A stretch of 64,000 bases of DNA from Ruegeria sp. A3M17 (lineage in GTDB: Bacteria; Pseudomonadota; Alphaproteobacteria; Rhodobacterales; Rhodobacteraceae), in NCBI RefSeq assembly GCF_003318255.1, contig NZ_QOCF01000019.1:1-64000 (forward strand). Reading direction: 5' to 3'. The notes below the pieces were generated by a model, which was not told the origin of the DNA, ran no database searches, and saw only the letters and a list, made by a program, of their open reading frames with translations. Below, in pieces: positions 1 through 8,246 of this stretch (positions are counted from its first letter, which is position 1; each line of letters opens with the position of its first letter). Both the position numbers and the translations under genes were made by a program.

Positions 1-205
1 GACCGGGATAGCCTTCGGCATATTTGTTGGTCATCACCGAGCCTTGCGCTTCCATCACGGCGGCAGAGACGATGTTTTCGGATGCGATCAGCTCGATCTC
101 GTCGCGCTGACGACCCAGCTCGGATGTGATCGAGCCGAACAGCTCGGGATCACGGTCAGACAGGGACTGGGTGAAAAATCCGGTATCACGGAGATTGGCG
201 TTCAT
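1..205 (-). CDS. glyA: Serine hydroxymethyltransferase, N-terminal part (runs off the left edge)
   Basis: The first 68 codons are present on the minus strand; the rest lies left of the window. The protein begins [13 protein letters not shown] and contains [10 protein letters not shown] and [10 protein letters not shown], the hallmark N-terminal segments of the PLP enzyme that interconverts serine and glycine while charging tetrahydrofolate with a one-carbon unit in the cytoplasm. The start is the ATG complementary to 203-205, preceded by a GTGGAG ribosome binding site five bases upstream. Identification rests on very conserved family segments, so it is firm despite the truncation. Confidence 0.95.
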   Translation of the reverse strand, partial: MNANLRDTGFFTQSLSDRDPELFGSITSELGRQRDEIELIASENIVSAAVMEAQGSVMTNKYAEGYPG

Positions 206-373
206 GGGGGCTCCACATGGCTGGGTAAGAATCTTGCGGATTTCCTATCGGAAACGGTACATGCGCAAAAGCTTTAAAGCGACGAATTGGCCCGCTGCGG
301 CGTCAAGTCTGGCTTATCGGGGAAAGGTATGGTTGTTTCGGAACCAAATGTGCAAGACCGGAAACCGCAGCAA

Positions 374-1135
374 ATGATCCAGAGAATCGCTTTTCTTGCC
401 AGTGACGTCAAAGTGGCCCAAACCGCCCGAGATACTCTGGTAAAACGTTATGGTAATGCTGCCCCGCGGGATGCTGATGTGGTGGTGGCTTTGGGCGGCG
501 ACGGGTTCATGCTCCATACGCTGCACAGCATGCAGCACCTGGACACGCCGGTTTATGGCATGAATCGCGGCACAATCGGCTTTCTGATGAACGAATTTCA
601 CGAATCCGACCTGATGGCCCGTCTTGATGAAGCCGAGGAAGAAGTCATCAACCCACTGGCCATGCGTGCGATGGATCAGTCAGGTAAGACGCACGAGGCG
701 CTGGCGATCAATGAGGTCTCGCTGCTACGCGCAGGACCACAAGCCGCGCGCCTCAGGATAAGCGTCGATGGCCGTGTTCGCATGGATGAGCTGGTTTGTG
801 ATGGCGCGTTGTTGTCCACGCCCGCCGGATCGACCGCCTATAACTACTCGGCCCATGGGCCGATTCTGCCAATTGGATCAGATGTTCTTGCCCTGACGGC
901 TATTGCTGCGTTCAGACCGCGCCGGTGGCGCGGCGCTCTGTTGCCCAAGATCGCCAAGGTGCGTTTTGATGTTTTGGATGCAGACAAACGCCCGGTCATG
1001 GCGGATGCAGATTCGGTGTCTTTCGCTGATATCGACTGGGTCGAGATCCGCTCTGAGCCTGCTATCCAGCACCGCATTTTGTTCGACCCGGGGCATGGGT
1101 TGGAAGAGCGCCTGATATCTGAGCAATTCACCTAA
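374..1135 (+). CDS. nadK: NAD kinase
   Basis: Phosphorylates NAD+ to NADP+ in the cytoplasm. Read from the ATG at 374 it is 253 residues, the usual length in this family, starting MIQRIAFLASD. It carries the diagnostic GGDG at residues 41-44, NRGTIGFLMN after it, NEVSLLR in the middle, and the substrate-binding TPAGSTAYNYSAHGP. Two longer in-frame starts exist. The ATG at 329 has a purine-rich GGGGAAAGG immediately before it but spaced too closely, and would add 15 residues that do not resemble the family. I prefer 374 on family length, although its own ribosome binding site is weak. It is divergent from glyA. Confidence 0.93.
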   Translation: MIQRIAFLASDVKVAQTARDTLVKRYGNAAPRDADVVVALGGDGFMLHTLHSMQHLDTPVYGMNRGTIGFLMNEFHESDLMARLDEAEEEVINPLAMRAMDQSGKTHEALAINEVSLLRAGPQAARLRISVDGRVRMDELVCDGALLSTPAGSTAYNYSAHGPILPIGSDVLALTAIAAFRPRRWRGALLPKIAKVRFDVLDADKRPVMADADSVSFADIDWVEIRSEPAIQHRILFDPGHGLEERLISEQFT

Positions 1136-1166
1136 ATTTTGGGACTTACGAATTTTTTAGAACTTG

Positions 1167-1191
1167 TGTGAAGCAGTTCACATGAGCTTCA
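1167..1191. promoter_or_regulatory. Nested inverted repeats upstream of a candidate small RNA
   Basis: TGTGAA (1167-1172) and TTCACA (1177-1182) form a perfect 6-bp inverted repeat around GCAG. TGAAGC (1169-1174) and GCTTCA (1186-1191) form a second one overlapping it. They sit about 30 bases after the NAD kinase stop and just upstream of a TAATCT hexamer at 1204-1209 that could be a -10 element. They could be an operator or an RNA hairpin. No known regulator is assigned. Confidence 0.3.
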
Positions 1192-1210
1192 TTAACTTTC
1201 CGCTAATCTG

Positions 1211-1380
1211 AACTTGCCCGGAGAACACGTCTCGGTGGGAGTGAGTGGCCACCAAACGACGTTTTCGAACGATTGCGCAGTTTACGCGCTGGCGAGGGTA
1301 GGTGGTGCTACGCTCGTTAATGATATCTGGGCTTATTTTAGTAAGCGGACCCCGGGCACAATAACCCGGGGTCTATTTTC
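1211..1380 (+). ncRNA. Candidate small structured RNA ending in an intrinsic terminator
   Basis: The 258 bases between NAD kinase and the converging amidase gene hold no convincing reading frame, yet end in a textbook terminator pointing rightwards about 215 bases after the NAD kinase stop. The stretch can fold locally: GGTGG at about 1232 with CCACC at about 1249, inside CGTC...GACG, and AACGA at about 1269 with TCGTT at about 1314. A TAATCT hexamer at 1204-1209 could serve as -10. I do not recognise it as 6S RNA, SRP RNA or tmRNA. The alternative is simply a long 3' untranslated region of nadK. The boundaries are inferred. Confidence 0.3.
1348..1380 (+). terminator. Strong intrinsic terminator between convergent nadK and amidase genes
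   Basis: GACCCCGGG (1348-1356) and CCCGGGGTC (1365-1373) pair perfectly over 9 bp around an 8-base loop and are followed by TATTTTCGTTTT on the plus strand. On the minus strand the downstream bases are less U-rich, so the main direction is rightward, though it may also stop amidase transcripts. Confidence 0.85.
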
Positions 1381-1393
1381 GTTTTGGGCCGCA

Positions 1394-2827
1394 CTACGTG
1401 CCCATTTTCTCCCACAACGGCAAGCACATCTGACCGACGCGCGCCTCAATTGCGGCGGCGGCATCCACGGCCATATCTTCACGCCAGCGGCGGGAAGCGA
1501 TCTGGACATTGATCGGCTGCGGGCCGCTGGGCAAATCCGCCAGCCGCGCTGGAACGCAAGCGGCGGGCAGGCCCAGAAAGTTCATCGCATAGGAATACAC
1601 GGCGCAGCCAAGAACCTCGTGCACCCCTTCGACGCCTTCGGTGTCCCGATCCGGCTTGAAGAACGGTTGCGGCAGGAAAGGCGACAGGACCAAAGCGTAG
1701 TCTTCCATAAACAACGACCATTCACGGGCATAGTGGCTGCGTTTGGCCAGCATTCGGATCAGGTCGGTGTCCACGATGGGCGGGAATTCCTGAAAATAGA
1801 CGTCAAAGATGTCACGAATGGTATCAGATCCTGCTGCCTTGATGTCGTTTTGCATCAATGTCAGGACTTCGCCCATCAAGGCGCGATACCCTGACCGACC
1901 ACACTCGAATACATCCGGCGGGTCGATCTCTTCCACTAGATAACCGGCGTCGACCAGCGCATCGCGGGCCGTGTCCAACGCCTTGTCGACCTCGGGGTGC
2001 AGCGCATAGCCGAAGGTGTTTTTGGTGAAGGCCACTTTGATCGGATCTTCCATGGCTTCCCCGCGCCACGGCATTGAAACGTGAAACGGATCGCGCGGGT
2101 CGGCGGCGATCAGGCTGGGCATGGACAGATGCAAGTCGGAGGCCGAGCGGGTGATCAGCCCCTGGACCGACATGGATTGTGCCAGAATTCCGCGTTCGAC
2201 CTGTTGGCTGGGGTTCCACGCAGGGACGCGCCCCAGCCCTGGTTTGACTGTGACCGCGCCATTGGCCGCCGCGGGAAACCGCAGACTGCCGCCGATGTCG
2301 TTGCCGTGCGCAAGCGCACCTATCCCTGCCATCACGCCCGCACCGGCCCCGCCCGAAGACCCACCGGGCGAGATATGGCGGCCCCACGGGTTATGTGTCC
2401 GTCCATGCAGCGGGTTGTCGGTATCGGCGCGGAATGAGAATTCCGGCGTGTTCGTCCGTCCGATCACGATGGCCCCGGCATTCTGCAGGTTGCGCACAAC
2501 GGGCGCATCGTCGGGTGCGATTACATCTTTCAGGGCCACCACACCGTTTGAGGTCGCGCGCCCCTTTTGATCGACGTTAATCTTGATGGTGACAGGAACA
2601 CCGTGCAGCGGACCAGCAGGGGCGCCGCCAGCCACAGCCGCATCCAGATCACGTGCGCGTTCCAGCGCTTCGGTGCTCAGGTCCTCGACCACCGCATTCA
2701 GGTCTAGGTTTACCTGATGCATCCGGTCGATGGCATTTTGGGTGACCTCTAATGCGCTCAACTCACCGCTGCGGGTTAAGGTAGTCAGGTCGGTGGCGTT
2801 CAGCCGCCAGATATCGGTTTGTGTCAT
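1394..2827 (-). CDS. Amidase-signature family hydrolase
   Basis: A 477-residue member of the amidase signature (GatA/FAAH-like) family, which hydrolyses carboxamides with a Ser-cisSer-Lys triad. The predicted residues are Lys82 in VTIKINVD, Ser157 in the glycine-rich SPGGSSGGAGAG loop, and the nucleophile Ser181 in NDIGGSLRFP. The Ser157-Ser181 spacing of 24 matches the family. No signal peptide is visible, so it is probably cytoplasmic. It stands alone, without gatB or gatC nearby, so it is unlikely to be the tRNA amidotransferase subunit. Substrate is unknown; a general amidase, or one acting on aliphatic or aromatic amides, is plausible. Confidence 0.88.
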   Translation of the reverse strand: MTQTDIWRLNATDLTTLTRSGELSALEVTQNAIDRMHQVNLDLNAVVEDLSTEALERARDLDAAVAGGAPAGPLHGVPVTIKINVDQKGRATSNGVVALKDVIAPDDAPVVRNLQNAGAIVIGRTNTPEFSFRADTDNPLHGRTHNPWGRHISPGGSSGGAGAGVMAGIGALAHGNDIGGSLRFPAAANGAVTVKPGLGRVPAWNPSQQVERGILAQSMSVQGLITRSASDLHLSMPSLIAADPRDPFHVSMPWRGEAMEDPIKVAFTKNTFGYALHPEVDKALDTARDALVDAGYLVEEIDPPDVFECGRSGYRALMGEVLTLMQNDIKAAGSDTIRDIFDVYFQEFPPIVDTDLIRMLAKRSHYAREWSLFMEDYALVLSPFLPQPFFKPDRDTEGVEGVHEVLGCAVYSYAMNFLGLPAACVPARLADLPSGPQPINVQIASRRWREDMAVDAAAAIEARVGQMCLPLWEKMGT

Positions 2828-2883
2828 GGGCCCTCGCTGTCTTGGGATGACAGTAGGGGGCTTGTTTCAGGTTGCAAGAGAAA

Positions 2884-2916
2884 GACATGCGGGCGACGGA
2901 TCGTCGCCCGCATGTC
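2884..2916 (-). terminator. Intrinsic terminator of prpE
   Basis: A perfect 15-bp stem (2884-2898 with 2902-2916) around a 3-base loop lies three bases beyond the prpE stop codon. On the minus strand it is followed by TTTCTCTT. It separates prpE from the amidase gene transcribed in the same direction. Confidence 0.85.
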
Positions 2917-2918
2917 TG

Positions 2919-4808
2919 CTACTGAGCGTAGCCAAGGGTTTTCAACGCGTCGGTGATCTCGTCCAGAATAGCCGGGTCATCGATGGTGGCTGGCATCTTG
3001 TAGTCCTTGCTGTCCGCAATCGACACCATCGTTCCGCGCAGGATCTTACCCGAGCGGGTCTTGGGAAGGCGGTCTACCACCACGGCTAGTTTGAACGCTG
3101 CGACCGGCCCGATCTTTTCGCGCACCAGTTTGACGACGTCTTGAACCACCTCGCCATGGTCGCGGTCACAGCCGGCGTTCAGGCAAAGGAACCCCACCGG
3201 CATTTGACCTTTCAACTGGTCCGTCACACCGATCACTGCACATTCGGCTACGTCGGGGTGGGCGGCCAGAACCTCTTCCATCCCGCCGGTCGACAGGCGG
3301 TGGCCAGCGACGTTGATCACGTCATCGGTGCGCGCCATGATGTAAAGGTACCCATCCTCGTCGACCATGCCTGCATCGCCGGTCTCGTAATAACCGGGGA
3401 ATTGGTTCAGGTATGAACTTTTGAACCGATCCTCGGCATTCCACAGCGTTGGCAAGGTGCCCGGGGGCAGGGGGAGCTTGATCGCAATTGCGCCCAGCTC
3501 ACCAGGTTTCATCGGATGACCACCTTCGTCCAATATCTGCACGTCATAGCCCGGCATCGGTTTGGCGGGCGAGCCCAGCTTGACCTGCAGTTCCTCAATC
3601 CCCAGTGGGTTGCCGGCGATGGTCCACCCTGTTTCGGTCTGCCACCAATGATCGATCACCGGCACCTTCAGCGCGTCCTGCGCCCATTCGATCGTATCGG
3701 GATCAGCCCGCTCACCTGCCAGATACAACGCGCGCAAGCAGGAGAGGTCATACTTCGCCAGTATTTCCCCCTTGGGGTCTTCACGCTTCACGGCGCGGAT
3801 GGCGGTCGGGGCGGTGAAAAAACTTTTGACCTTGTGCTCGGAAATCACCCGCCAGAACGTGCCTGCATCGGGCGTGCCAACGGGTTTGCCTTCGAACACA
3901 ATCGTCGTGTTTCCGTGTATGAGCGGGGCGTAACAAATGTAGGAGTGTCCAACGACCCAGCCCACATCCGAGGCCGCCCAGAACACGTCGCCCGGATCGA
4001 CATCGTAGATGTTCTTCATCGTCCAGTTCAGCGCCACCAAATGGCCTGCAGTCGGGCGTACAACGCCCTTGGGCGCGCCGGTGGTGCCGGAAGTATACAG
4101 GATGTACGCCGGATCATTGCCATCGACTGGAACGCATTCTGCCGGTTCGACACCATATTGGAAGCCATGCCAATTGTAGTCGCGCCCTTCAATTAATTGT
4201 GCCACTTCCTGTTCGCGCTGGAAGACCACGCAGAACTCTGGCTTGTGGTTGGCCATGTCGATGGCCCCGTCCAGCAGCGGCTTGTAATGCACGACGCGAC
4301 CTGGTTCCATCCCGCAGGATGCGGCGATGATCGCCTTGGGCTTGGCGTCGTCGATCCGGACAGCCAGCTCATTGCTGGCAAAACCGCCGAAAACCACCGA
4401 GTGCACGGCTCCCAGACGGGCGCAGGCGAGCATGGCCTCCAGCGCTTCGGGGATCATCGGCATATAGATAATGACACGGTCGCCCTTTTCGACGCCCTTG
4501 GCGCGCAATGCCCCGGCCAGATTGGCCACGCGGTTGCGCAGTTCGACATATGAAATCTCGCGCTTGGTGTGGGTAATCGGGCTGTCATAGATGATTGCGG
4601 CCTGATCGCCGCGGCCGTTTTCGACATGCCGGTCGACCGCGTTCCAGCAAGTGTTCACCTTGGCATCGCTGAACCACTCATACAAAGGGGCGTTGTCGTC
4701 AAACAGGGCTTTGGTCGGCGGTTGAATCCAGTCAATTGCCTTTGCGGCGTTCATCCAAAAAGCCTCTGGGTCCGATTTCCAGCCTTCGTAAATGTCCTGA
4801 TATGCCAC
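2919..4808 (-). CDS. prpE: Propionyl-CoA synthetase (propionate--CoA ligase)
   Basis: Activates propionate to propionyl-CoA through an acyl-adenylate. The 629-residue protein has the acetyl/propionyl-CoA synthetase N-terminal domain, the AMP-binding loop YTSGTTGAPKG near residue 240, WWQTETGW, YYETGDAG, and the C-terminal KTRSGKILRG whose lysine drives adenylation and can be regulated by acetylation. Its start is a GTG (complement of 4806-4808) with an AGGAGG site six bases upstream. The absence of an extended acetyl-CoA synthetase N-terminus and the overall pattern favour PrpE over Acs. The upstream gap carries TTTGCAA-type operators expected for control by a short-chain acyl-CoA regulator, and maeB lies beyond it. 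Confidence 0.93.
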   Translation of the reverse strand: MAYQDIYEGWKSDPEAFWMNAAKAIDWIQPPTKALFDDNAPLYEWFSDAKVNTCWNAVDRHVENGRGDQAAIIYDSPITHTKREISYVELRNRVANLAGALRAKGVEKGDRVIIYMPMIPEALEAMLACARLGAVHSVVFGGFASNELAVRIDDAKPKAIIAASCGMEPGRVVHYKPLLDGAIDMANHKPEFCVVFQREQEVAQLIEGRDYNWHGFQYGVEPAECVPVDGNDPAYILYTSGTTGAPKGVVRPTAGHLVALNWTMKNIYDVDPGDVFWAASDVGWVVGHSYICYAPLIHGNTTIVFEGKPVGTPDAGTFWRVISEHKVKSFFTAPTAIRAVKREDPKGEILAKYDLSCLRALYLAGERADPDTIEWAQDALKVPVIDHWWQTETGWTIAGNPLGIEELQVKLGSPAKPMPGYDVQILDEGGHPMKPGELGAIAIKLPLPPGTLPTLWNAEDRFKSSYLNQFPGYYETGDAGMVDEDGYLYIMARTDDVINVAGHRLSTGGMEEVLAAHPDVAECAVIGVTDQLKGQMPVGFLCLNAGCDRDHGEVVQDVVKLVREKIGPVAAFKLAVVVDRLPKTRSGKILRGTMVSIADSKDYKMPATIDDPAILDEITDALKTLGYAQ

Positions 4809-4898
4809 GGTGAACTCCTCCTAAATCTCCTTGAGAAATGTGTTATGTGGCCAGGGGGCACCGCACAAGCGAGCGCTTTGACGGAGCGTCACTTTATC

Positions 4899-5027
4899 GC
4901 AAAAAATTTGCAAGAATCCGCAGGTTGGCCTGCAAATTTTTGCAAATCATCGCCTTTTTGCTGACTTTTGAAGATCGATTTTGCGCTTTTGCAAAGTTGA
5001 ATATTTTGGCGTGCAAATTTTTGCCTG
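4899..5027. promoter_or_regulatory. Two-module TTTGCAA operator region upstream of prpE
   Basis: The gap before prpE is AT-rich and holds at least seven TTTGC/GCAAA half-sites. Two modules have the same internal layout. Module 1 (4907-4946) and module 2 (4988-5027) each have TTTGCAA, an 11-base gap, TTGGC, one base, then TGCAAATTTTTGC, and are offset by exactly 81 bp. Perfect TTTGCAAA octamers lie at 4939-4946 and 4988-4995. Paired TTTGCAAA sites are the published binding motif of the PccR/RamB-type short-chain fatty acyl-CoA regulators, known to control propionyl-CoA and acetate genes. Spacing here (10 and 22 bp between centres) differs from the published pair. The regulator gene itself is not in the window. 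Confidence 0.75.
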
Positions 5028-5040
5028 CTTTGAATCAAAC

Positions 5041-5062
5041 AGGGCGCCGATACTGGCGCCCT
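5041..5062 (-). terminator. Putative terminator of maeB
   Basis: AGGGCGCC (5041-5048) pairs perfectly with GGCGCCCT (5055-5062) around a 6-base loop, about 20 bases past the maeB stop. The U-tract on the minus strand is poor (GTTTGATTC), so termination may be partial and some transcription could read on toward prpE. Confidence 0.6.
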
Positions 5063-5082
5063 GAATACTGTGTTCAGGTAAA

Positions 5083-7356
5083 TTAACCGTAATGCGTTAC
5101 GGGTGTACCCGCGATCGCCGCCATATTCAGCAAACCGCGTGCTGTGATCGACGGTGTCACGATATGCGCCTTGTTGCCCATGCCCATCAGGATAGGACCG
5201 ACTTCCAGACCATCGGCCTTCATTTTCAGGATATTGCGTACTCCGCTCGCCGCATCTGCATGGGCAAAGATCAGAACGTTTGCCGTTCCTTTCAGGCGCG
5301 AGTTCGGGAAGATCCGCGAACGCAGTTCAGGGTCGAGGGCCAGATCCAGGTTCATTTCACCTTCATATGTGAAATCGCGCGGCTCGGCGTCGAGGATATC
5401 AATTGCCGCCCGCAACCTTTTGCCTGATCCCTCTGCTTGGTTTCCAAACTGCGATTGCGAACAGAAGGCGATCTTGGCCTCGATCCCGAACCGACGAACA
5501 TGGCGCGCGGCGCCAATGGTCGACTCGGCAAGCTCTTCTGGGGTGGGTAGCTGCCGAACATGGGTATCGGCAATGAACAGCGGTCCGTCCTCGAGGATCA
5601 TCAGCGACAGCGCGCCATGCGGGTGAAGATCGCCATCGCCCAGAACCTGTTCTACGTAGTTCAGGTGCCAACGATACTCGCCAAAGGTGCCGCAGATCAT
5701 GCTGTCTGCCTCACCGCGTTGCACCATGATAGCCGCAATGGCCGTGTTGTTCGTGCGCATGATCGCCTTGGCCAGATCCGGCGTGACGCCGCGGCGCTGC
5801 ATGATCTCGTGATACGAGTTCCAATAGTCATAATATCGCGGGTCGTCTTGCGGGTTCACGATCTGGAAGTCCTTGCCGGGACGGACCGTCAGCCCCAACC
5901 GCTCGCATCGTGCGTTGATCACTTCGGGGCGGCCGATCAGGATCGGGGTTTCGGTTGTTTCCTCGAGAATGGCCTGAGCTGCGCGCAGAACGCGCTCGTC
6001 CTCACCCTCGGCAAACACGATCCGGCGCGAGGCTACGGCCGCGGCCTCAAAGACCGGGCGCATCAGCAGGGCAGACTTGAATACGGACTGATTCAGCCGC
6101 TCTTTGTATGCCTCGAAGTCGTCGATCGGGCGCTTGGCCACACCGCTTTCCATCGCAGCTTTGGCAACGGCCGAGGACACGACGCCGACAAGGCGCGGGT
6201 CAAAGGGTTTAGGGATCAGATAATCGGGGCCAAAAGTCAGTTGCTCACCTTTATAGGCCGCAGCCGCCTCGGCGCTGGTCGTGGCGCGGGCCATCTCGGC
6301 GATCCCGTCCACGCAAGCGATCTGCATTTCGTCGTTGATCTCGGTCGCGCCCACATCCAGCGCGCCCCGGAATATGAAGGGGAAACACAGAACGTTGTTG
6401 ACCTGATTGGGAAAGTCGCTGCGGCCCGTGGCGATGATCGCGTCTGGCGCGACTTCGCGTGCCGCTTGTGGCAAAATTTCCGGGCTTGGATTAGCCAGCG
6501 CGAAGATGATCGGGCGCTTGGTCATCTTCTCAACCATCTCAGGCTTCAGGACGTTCGGCCCGCTAAGGCCAAGGAACAGGTCTGCATCGCCGATTACATC
6601 GTCCAGCGTGCGCAAATCCGTTTTTTGTGCGAATTGATCCTTGTGCGGGTTCATGTCCTCTTCACGGCCTTCATAGACAAGCCCGTGAATGTCGCACAGC
6701 CAGATATTCTCGCGCTTGACGCCCAGTTTGACCAGCATCATCAGGCAGGCAATTCCAGCCGCGCCGCCACCGGTTGAGACAACCTTGACGTCTTCAAAAT
6801 TTTTGCCGGCGACGTGCAGCGCATTCTTGGCCGCGGCACCCACGACAATCGCGGTGCCGTGCTGGTCGTCATGAAAGACAGGGATATTCATCCGTTCACG
6901 GCACAGCTTTTCGACAATAAAACAGTCAGGCGCTTTGATGTCTTCAAGGTTGATCGCGCCAAAGGTCGGTTCCAATGCGCAAACGATATCGGCCAGTTTC
7001 TCGGGGTCGGGTTGATCGACCTCGATGTCAAAGCAATCGATCCCGGCGAATTTCTTGAACAGGACGGCCTTGCCTTCCATCACTGGTTTGGAGGCAAGCG
7101 CGCCGATGTTTCCCAGCCCCAAAACAGCTGTCCCGTTCGAGACGACCGCTACCAGGTTCCCGCGTGCGGTATACAGCTCGGCGTTGGCGGGATCCGCTTT
7201 GATTTCCAGGCTGGCCTCTGCCACACCGGGCGAATAGGCACGTGCCAGATCGCGGCCGTTCGCCATCGGTTTTGTCGCTTTGATTTCAAGCTTACCGGGC
7301 TTTGGGTGGGCGTGATATTCTAGCGCGGCCTGCCGCAGGCTGGGTGTGTCCGACAT
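5083..7356 (-). CDS. maeB: NADP-dependent malic enzyme with C-terminal phosphotransacetylase-like domain
   Basis: Oxidatively decarboxylates malate to pyruvate with NADP+. At 757 residues it has the hybrid layout of MaeB: a malic enzyme half (about 1-430) with [24 protein letters not shown] and the nucleotide-binding [12 protein letters not shown], then a phosphotransacetylase-like half (about 430-757). In characterised relatives the second half has no transacetylase activity and acts as an acetyl-CoA sensor that inhibits the enzyme. Next to prpE it would fit drawing C4 acids formed from propionate back to pyruvate. The start is an ATG at the complement of 7354-7356. Confidence 0.93.
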   Translation of the reverse strand: MSDTPSLRQAALEYHAHPKPGKLEIKATKPMANGRDLARAYSPGVAEASLEIKADPANAELYTARGNLVAVVSNGTAVLGLGNIGALASKPVMEGKAVLFKKFAGIDCFDIEVDQPDPEKLADIVCALEPTFGAINLEDIKAPDCFIVEKLCRERMNIPVFHDDQHGTAIVVGAAAKNALHVAGKNFEDVKVVSTGGGAAGIACLMMLVKLGVKRENIWLCDIHGLVYEGREEDMNPHKDQFAQKTDLRTLDDVIGDADLFLGLSGPNVLKPEMVEKMTKRPIIFALANPSPEILPQAAREVAPDAIIATGRSDFPNQVNNVLCFPFIFRGALDVGATEINDEMQIACVDGIAEMARATTSAEAAAAYKGEQLTFGPDYLIPKPFDPRLVGVVSSAVAKAAMESGVAKRPIDDFEAYKERLNQSVFKSALLMRPVFEAAAVASRRIVFAEGEDERVLRAAQAILEETTETPILIGRPEVINARCERLGLTVRPGKDFQIVNPQDDPRYYDYWNSYHEIMQRRGVTPDLAKAIMRTNNTAIAAIMVQRGEADSMICGTFGEYRWHLNYVEQVLGDGDLHPHGALSLMILEDGPLFIADTHVRQLPTPEELAESTIGAARHVRRFGIEAKIAFCSQSQFGNQAEGSGKRLRAAIDILDAEPRDFTYEGEMNLDLALDPELRSRIFPNSRLKGTANVLIFAHADAASGVRNILKMKADGLEVGPILMGMGNKAHIVTPSITARGLLNMAAIAGTPVTHYG

Positions 7357-7541
7357 CGGTGACTCAACTCCTCAGAAAATTTGATTTAGTGTTAAACTAT
7401 TTCCCCGGCTTTGGCTACGCTACGTCATTTTGCAACAGTTTCGCTAAAGTTCACCGACATCCCGTTGAAAAGCGTCGTATTGCTTTTACATTCGGGCAAC
7501 TTTGGAACCAACCTAGACCTGTCGAGCACTGAAAGCCATAA

Positions 7542-8246
7542 ATGAGCTATAAAGATGAATTTCAGGGCGGGACTGCCTTCCCGTCGGAGCAAGTTGCCGT
7601 TGGTCAGGATCGCGCCGCTTACGTATCGGTTTTGCTGATCGCCATCCTTGTCCTTGCCGCCGTCAGTATCTGGCCGGTTCAAGCCCTTGCTCTGAACGAA
7701 GAGGGCGGATTGTTCGAAACGATCTCGGCCGCTGGGCTTTTTGCCGCGGGCTTGGCCGCGCTCTGGCGCTATCCCGGCATCACCCGTCTTTATATCGCGC
7801 TGGTCTGTCTGTTGCTTGCGGAAAGAGAGCTTGAGGCGGATGTCTATCCAGTCGACAGCCTACCATATTGGGTCCTTAACGGTTTGGACAGTGTGCTTGA
7901 TATGACGTCGGTCCGGGTTGTTCTGACCGTCATCGTAATCGGAGGTGCCCTATGGCATGGAGCCCCGACGGCATGGCGGGCGGTAAAGCGACGGGCGCCT
8001 TTTTTCGTAATTTTCGTGCTGGCGGGATTGCTGGCGGTAACCGCTCAGCTGCTCGAGGAAGTTTCCGGAATCTACCAGGCAGATCTGTCCACACTTATGA
8101 CTGTGCGGTTCTTTGTTCTGGAAGAAACGCTTGAGATGTTCTTTTCGATTGGCATTTTGGCCTCTGTTCTGATCGGATGGCCAAAATCCGATGCCGAAGA
8201 GACGCTGAATGACCTCGACCAGAAACAACAGCCAGACGCGCGCTGA
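7542..8246 (+). CDS. Unknown six-helix membrane protein
   Basis: I do not recognise this 234-residue protein. A hydrophilic N-terminus of about 25 residues is followed by about six hydrophobic segments (near 26-48, 58-77, 80-95, 124-140, 152-172 and 192-213), so it is likely an inner-membrane protein with both ends in the cytoplasm. Conserved-looking acidic features lie between helices (AERELEAD near 92-99, LLEEVSG near 168, LEETLEMF near 190). The last 38 bases overlap the start of the next gene in a different frame, implying translational coupling with the cupin protein. The ATG at 7542 is the first start in frame. Confidence 0.75.
   Translation: MSYKDEFQGGTAFPSEQVAVGQDRAAYVSVLLIAILVLAAVSIWPVQALALNEEGGLFETISAAGLFAAGLAALWRYPGITRLYIALVCLLLAERELEADVYPVDSLPYWVLNGLDSVLDMTSVRVVLTVIVIGGALWHGAPTAWRAVKRRAPFFVIFVLAGLLAVTAQLLEEVSGIYQADLSTLMTVRFFVLEETLEMFFSIGILASVLIGWPKSDAEETLNDLDQKQQPDAR

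Noticed and set aside
287..373. N-terminal extension of NAD kinase from the start at 287 or 329
   Set aside because: The family begins close to the I-A-F-L-A-S segment; the extra residues are not family-like. The purine-rich site before 329 is placed too near the ATG.
4809..5082. A short gene in the AT-rich gap between prpE and maeB
   Set aside because: Open frames there have no ribosome binding site and overlap the repeated TTTGCAA elements; the gap is better explained as regulatory.
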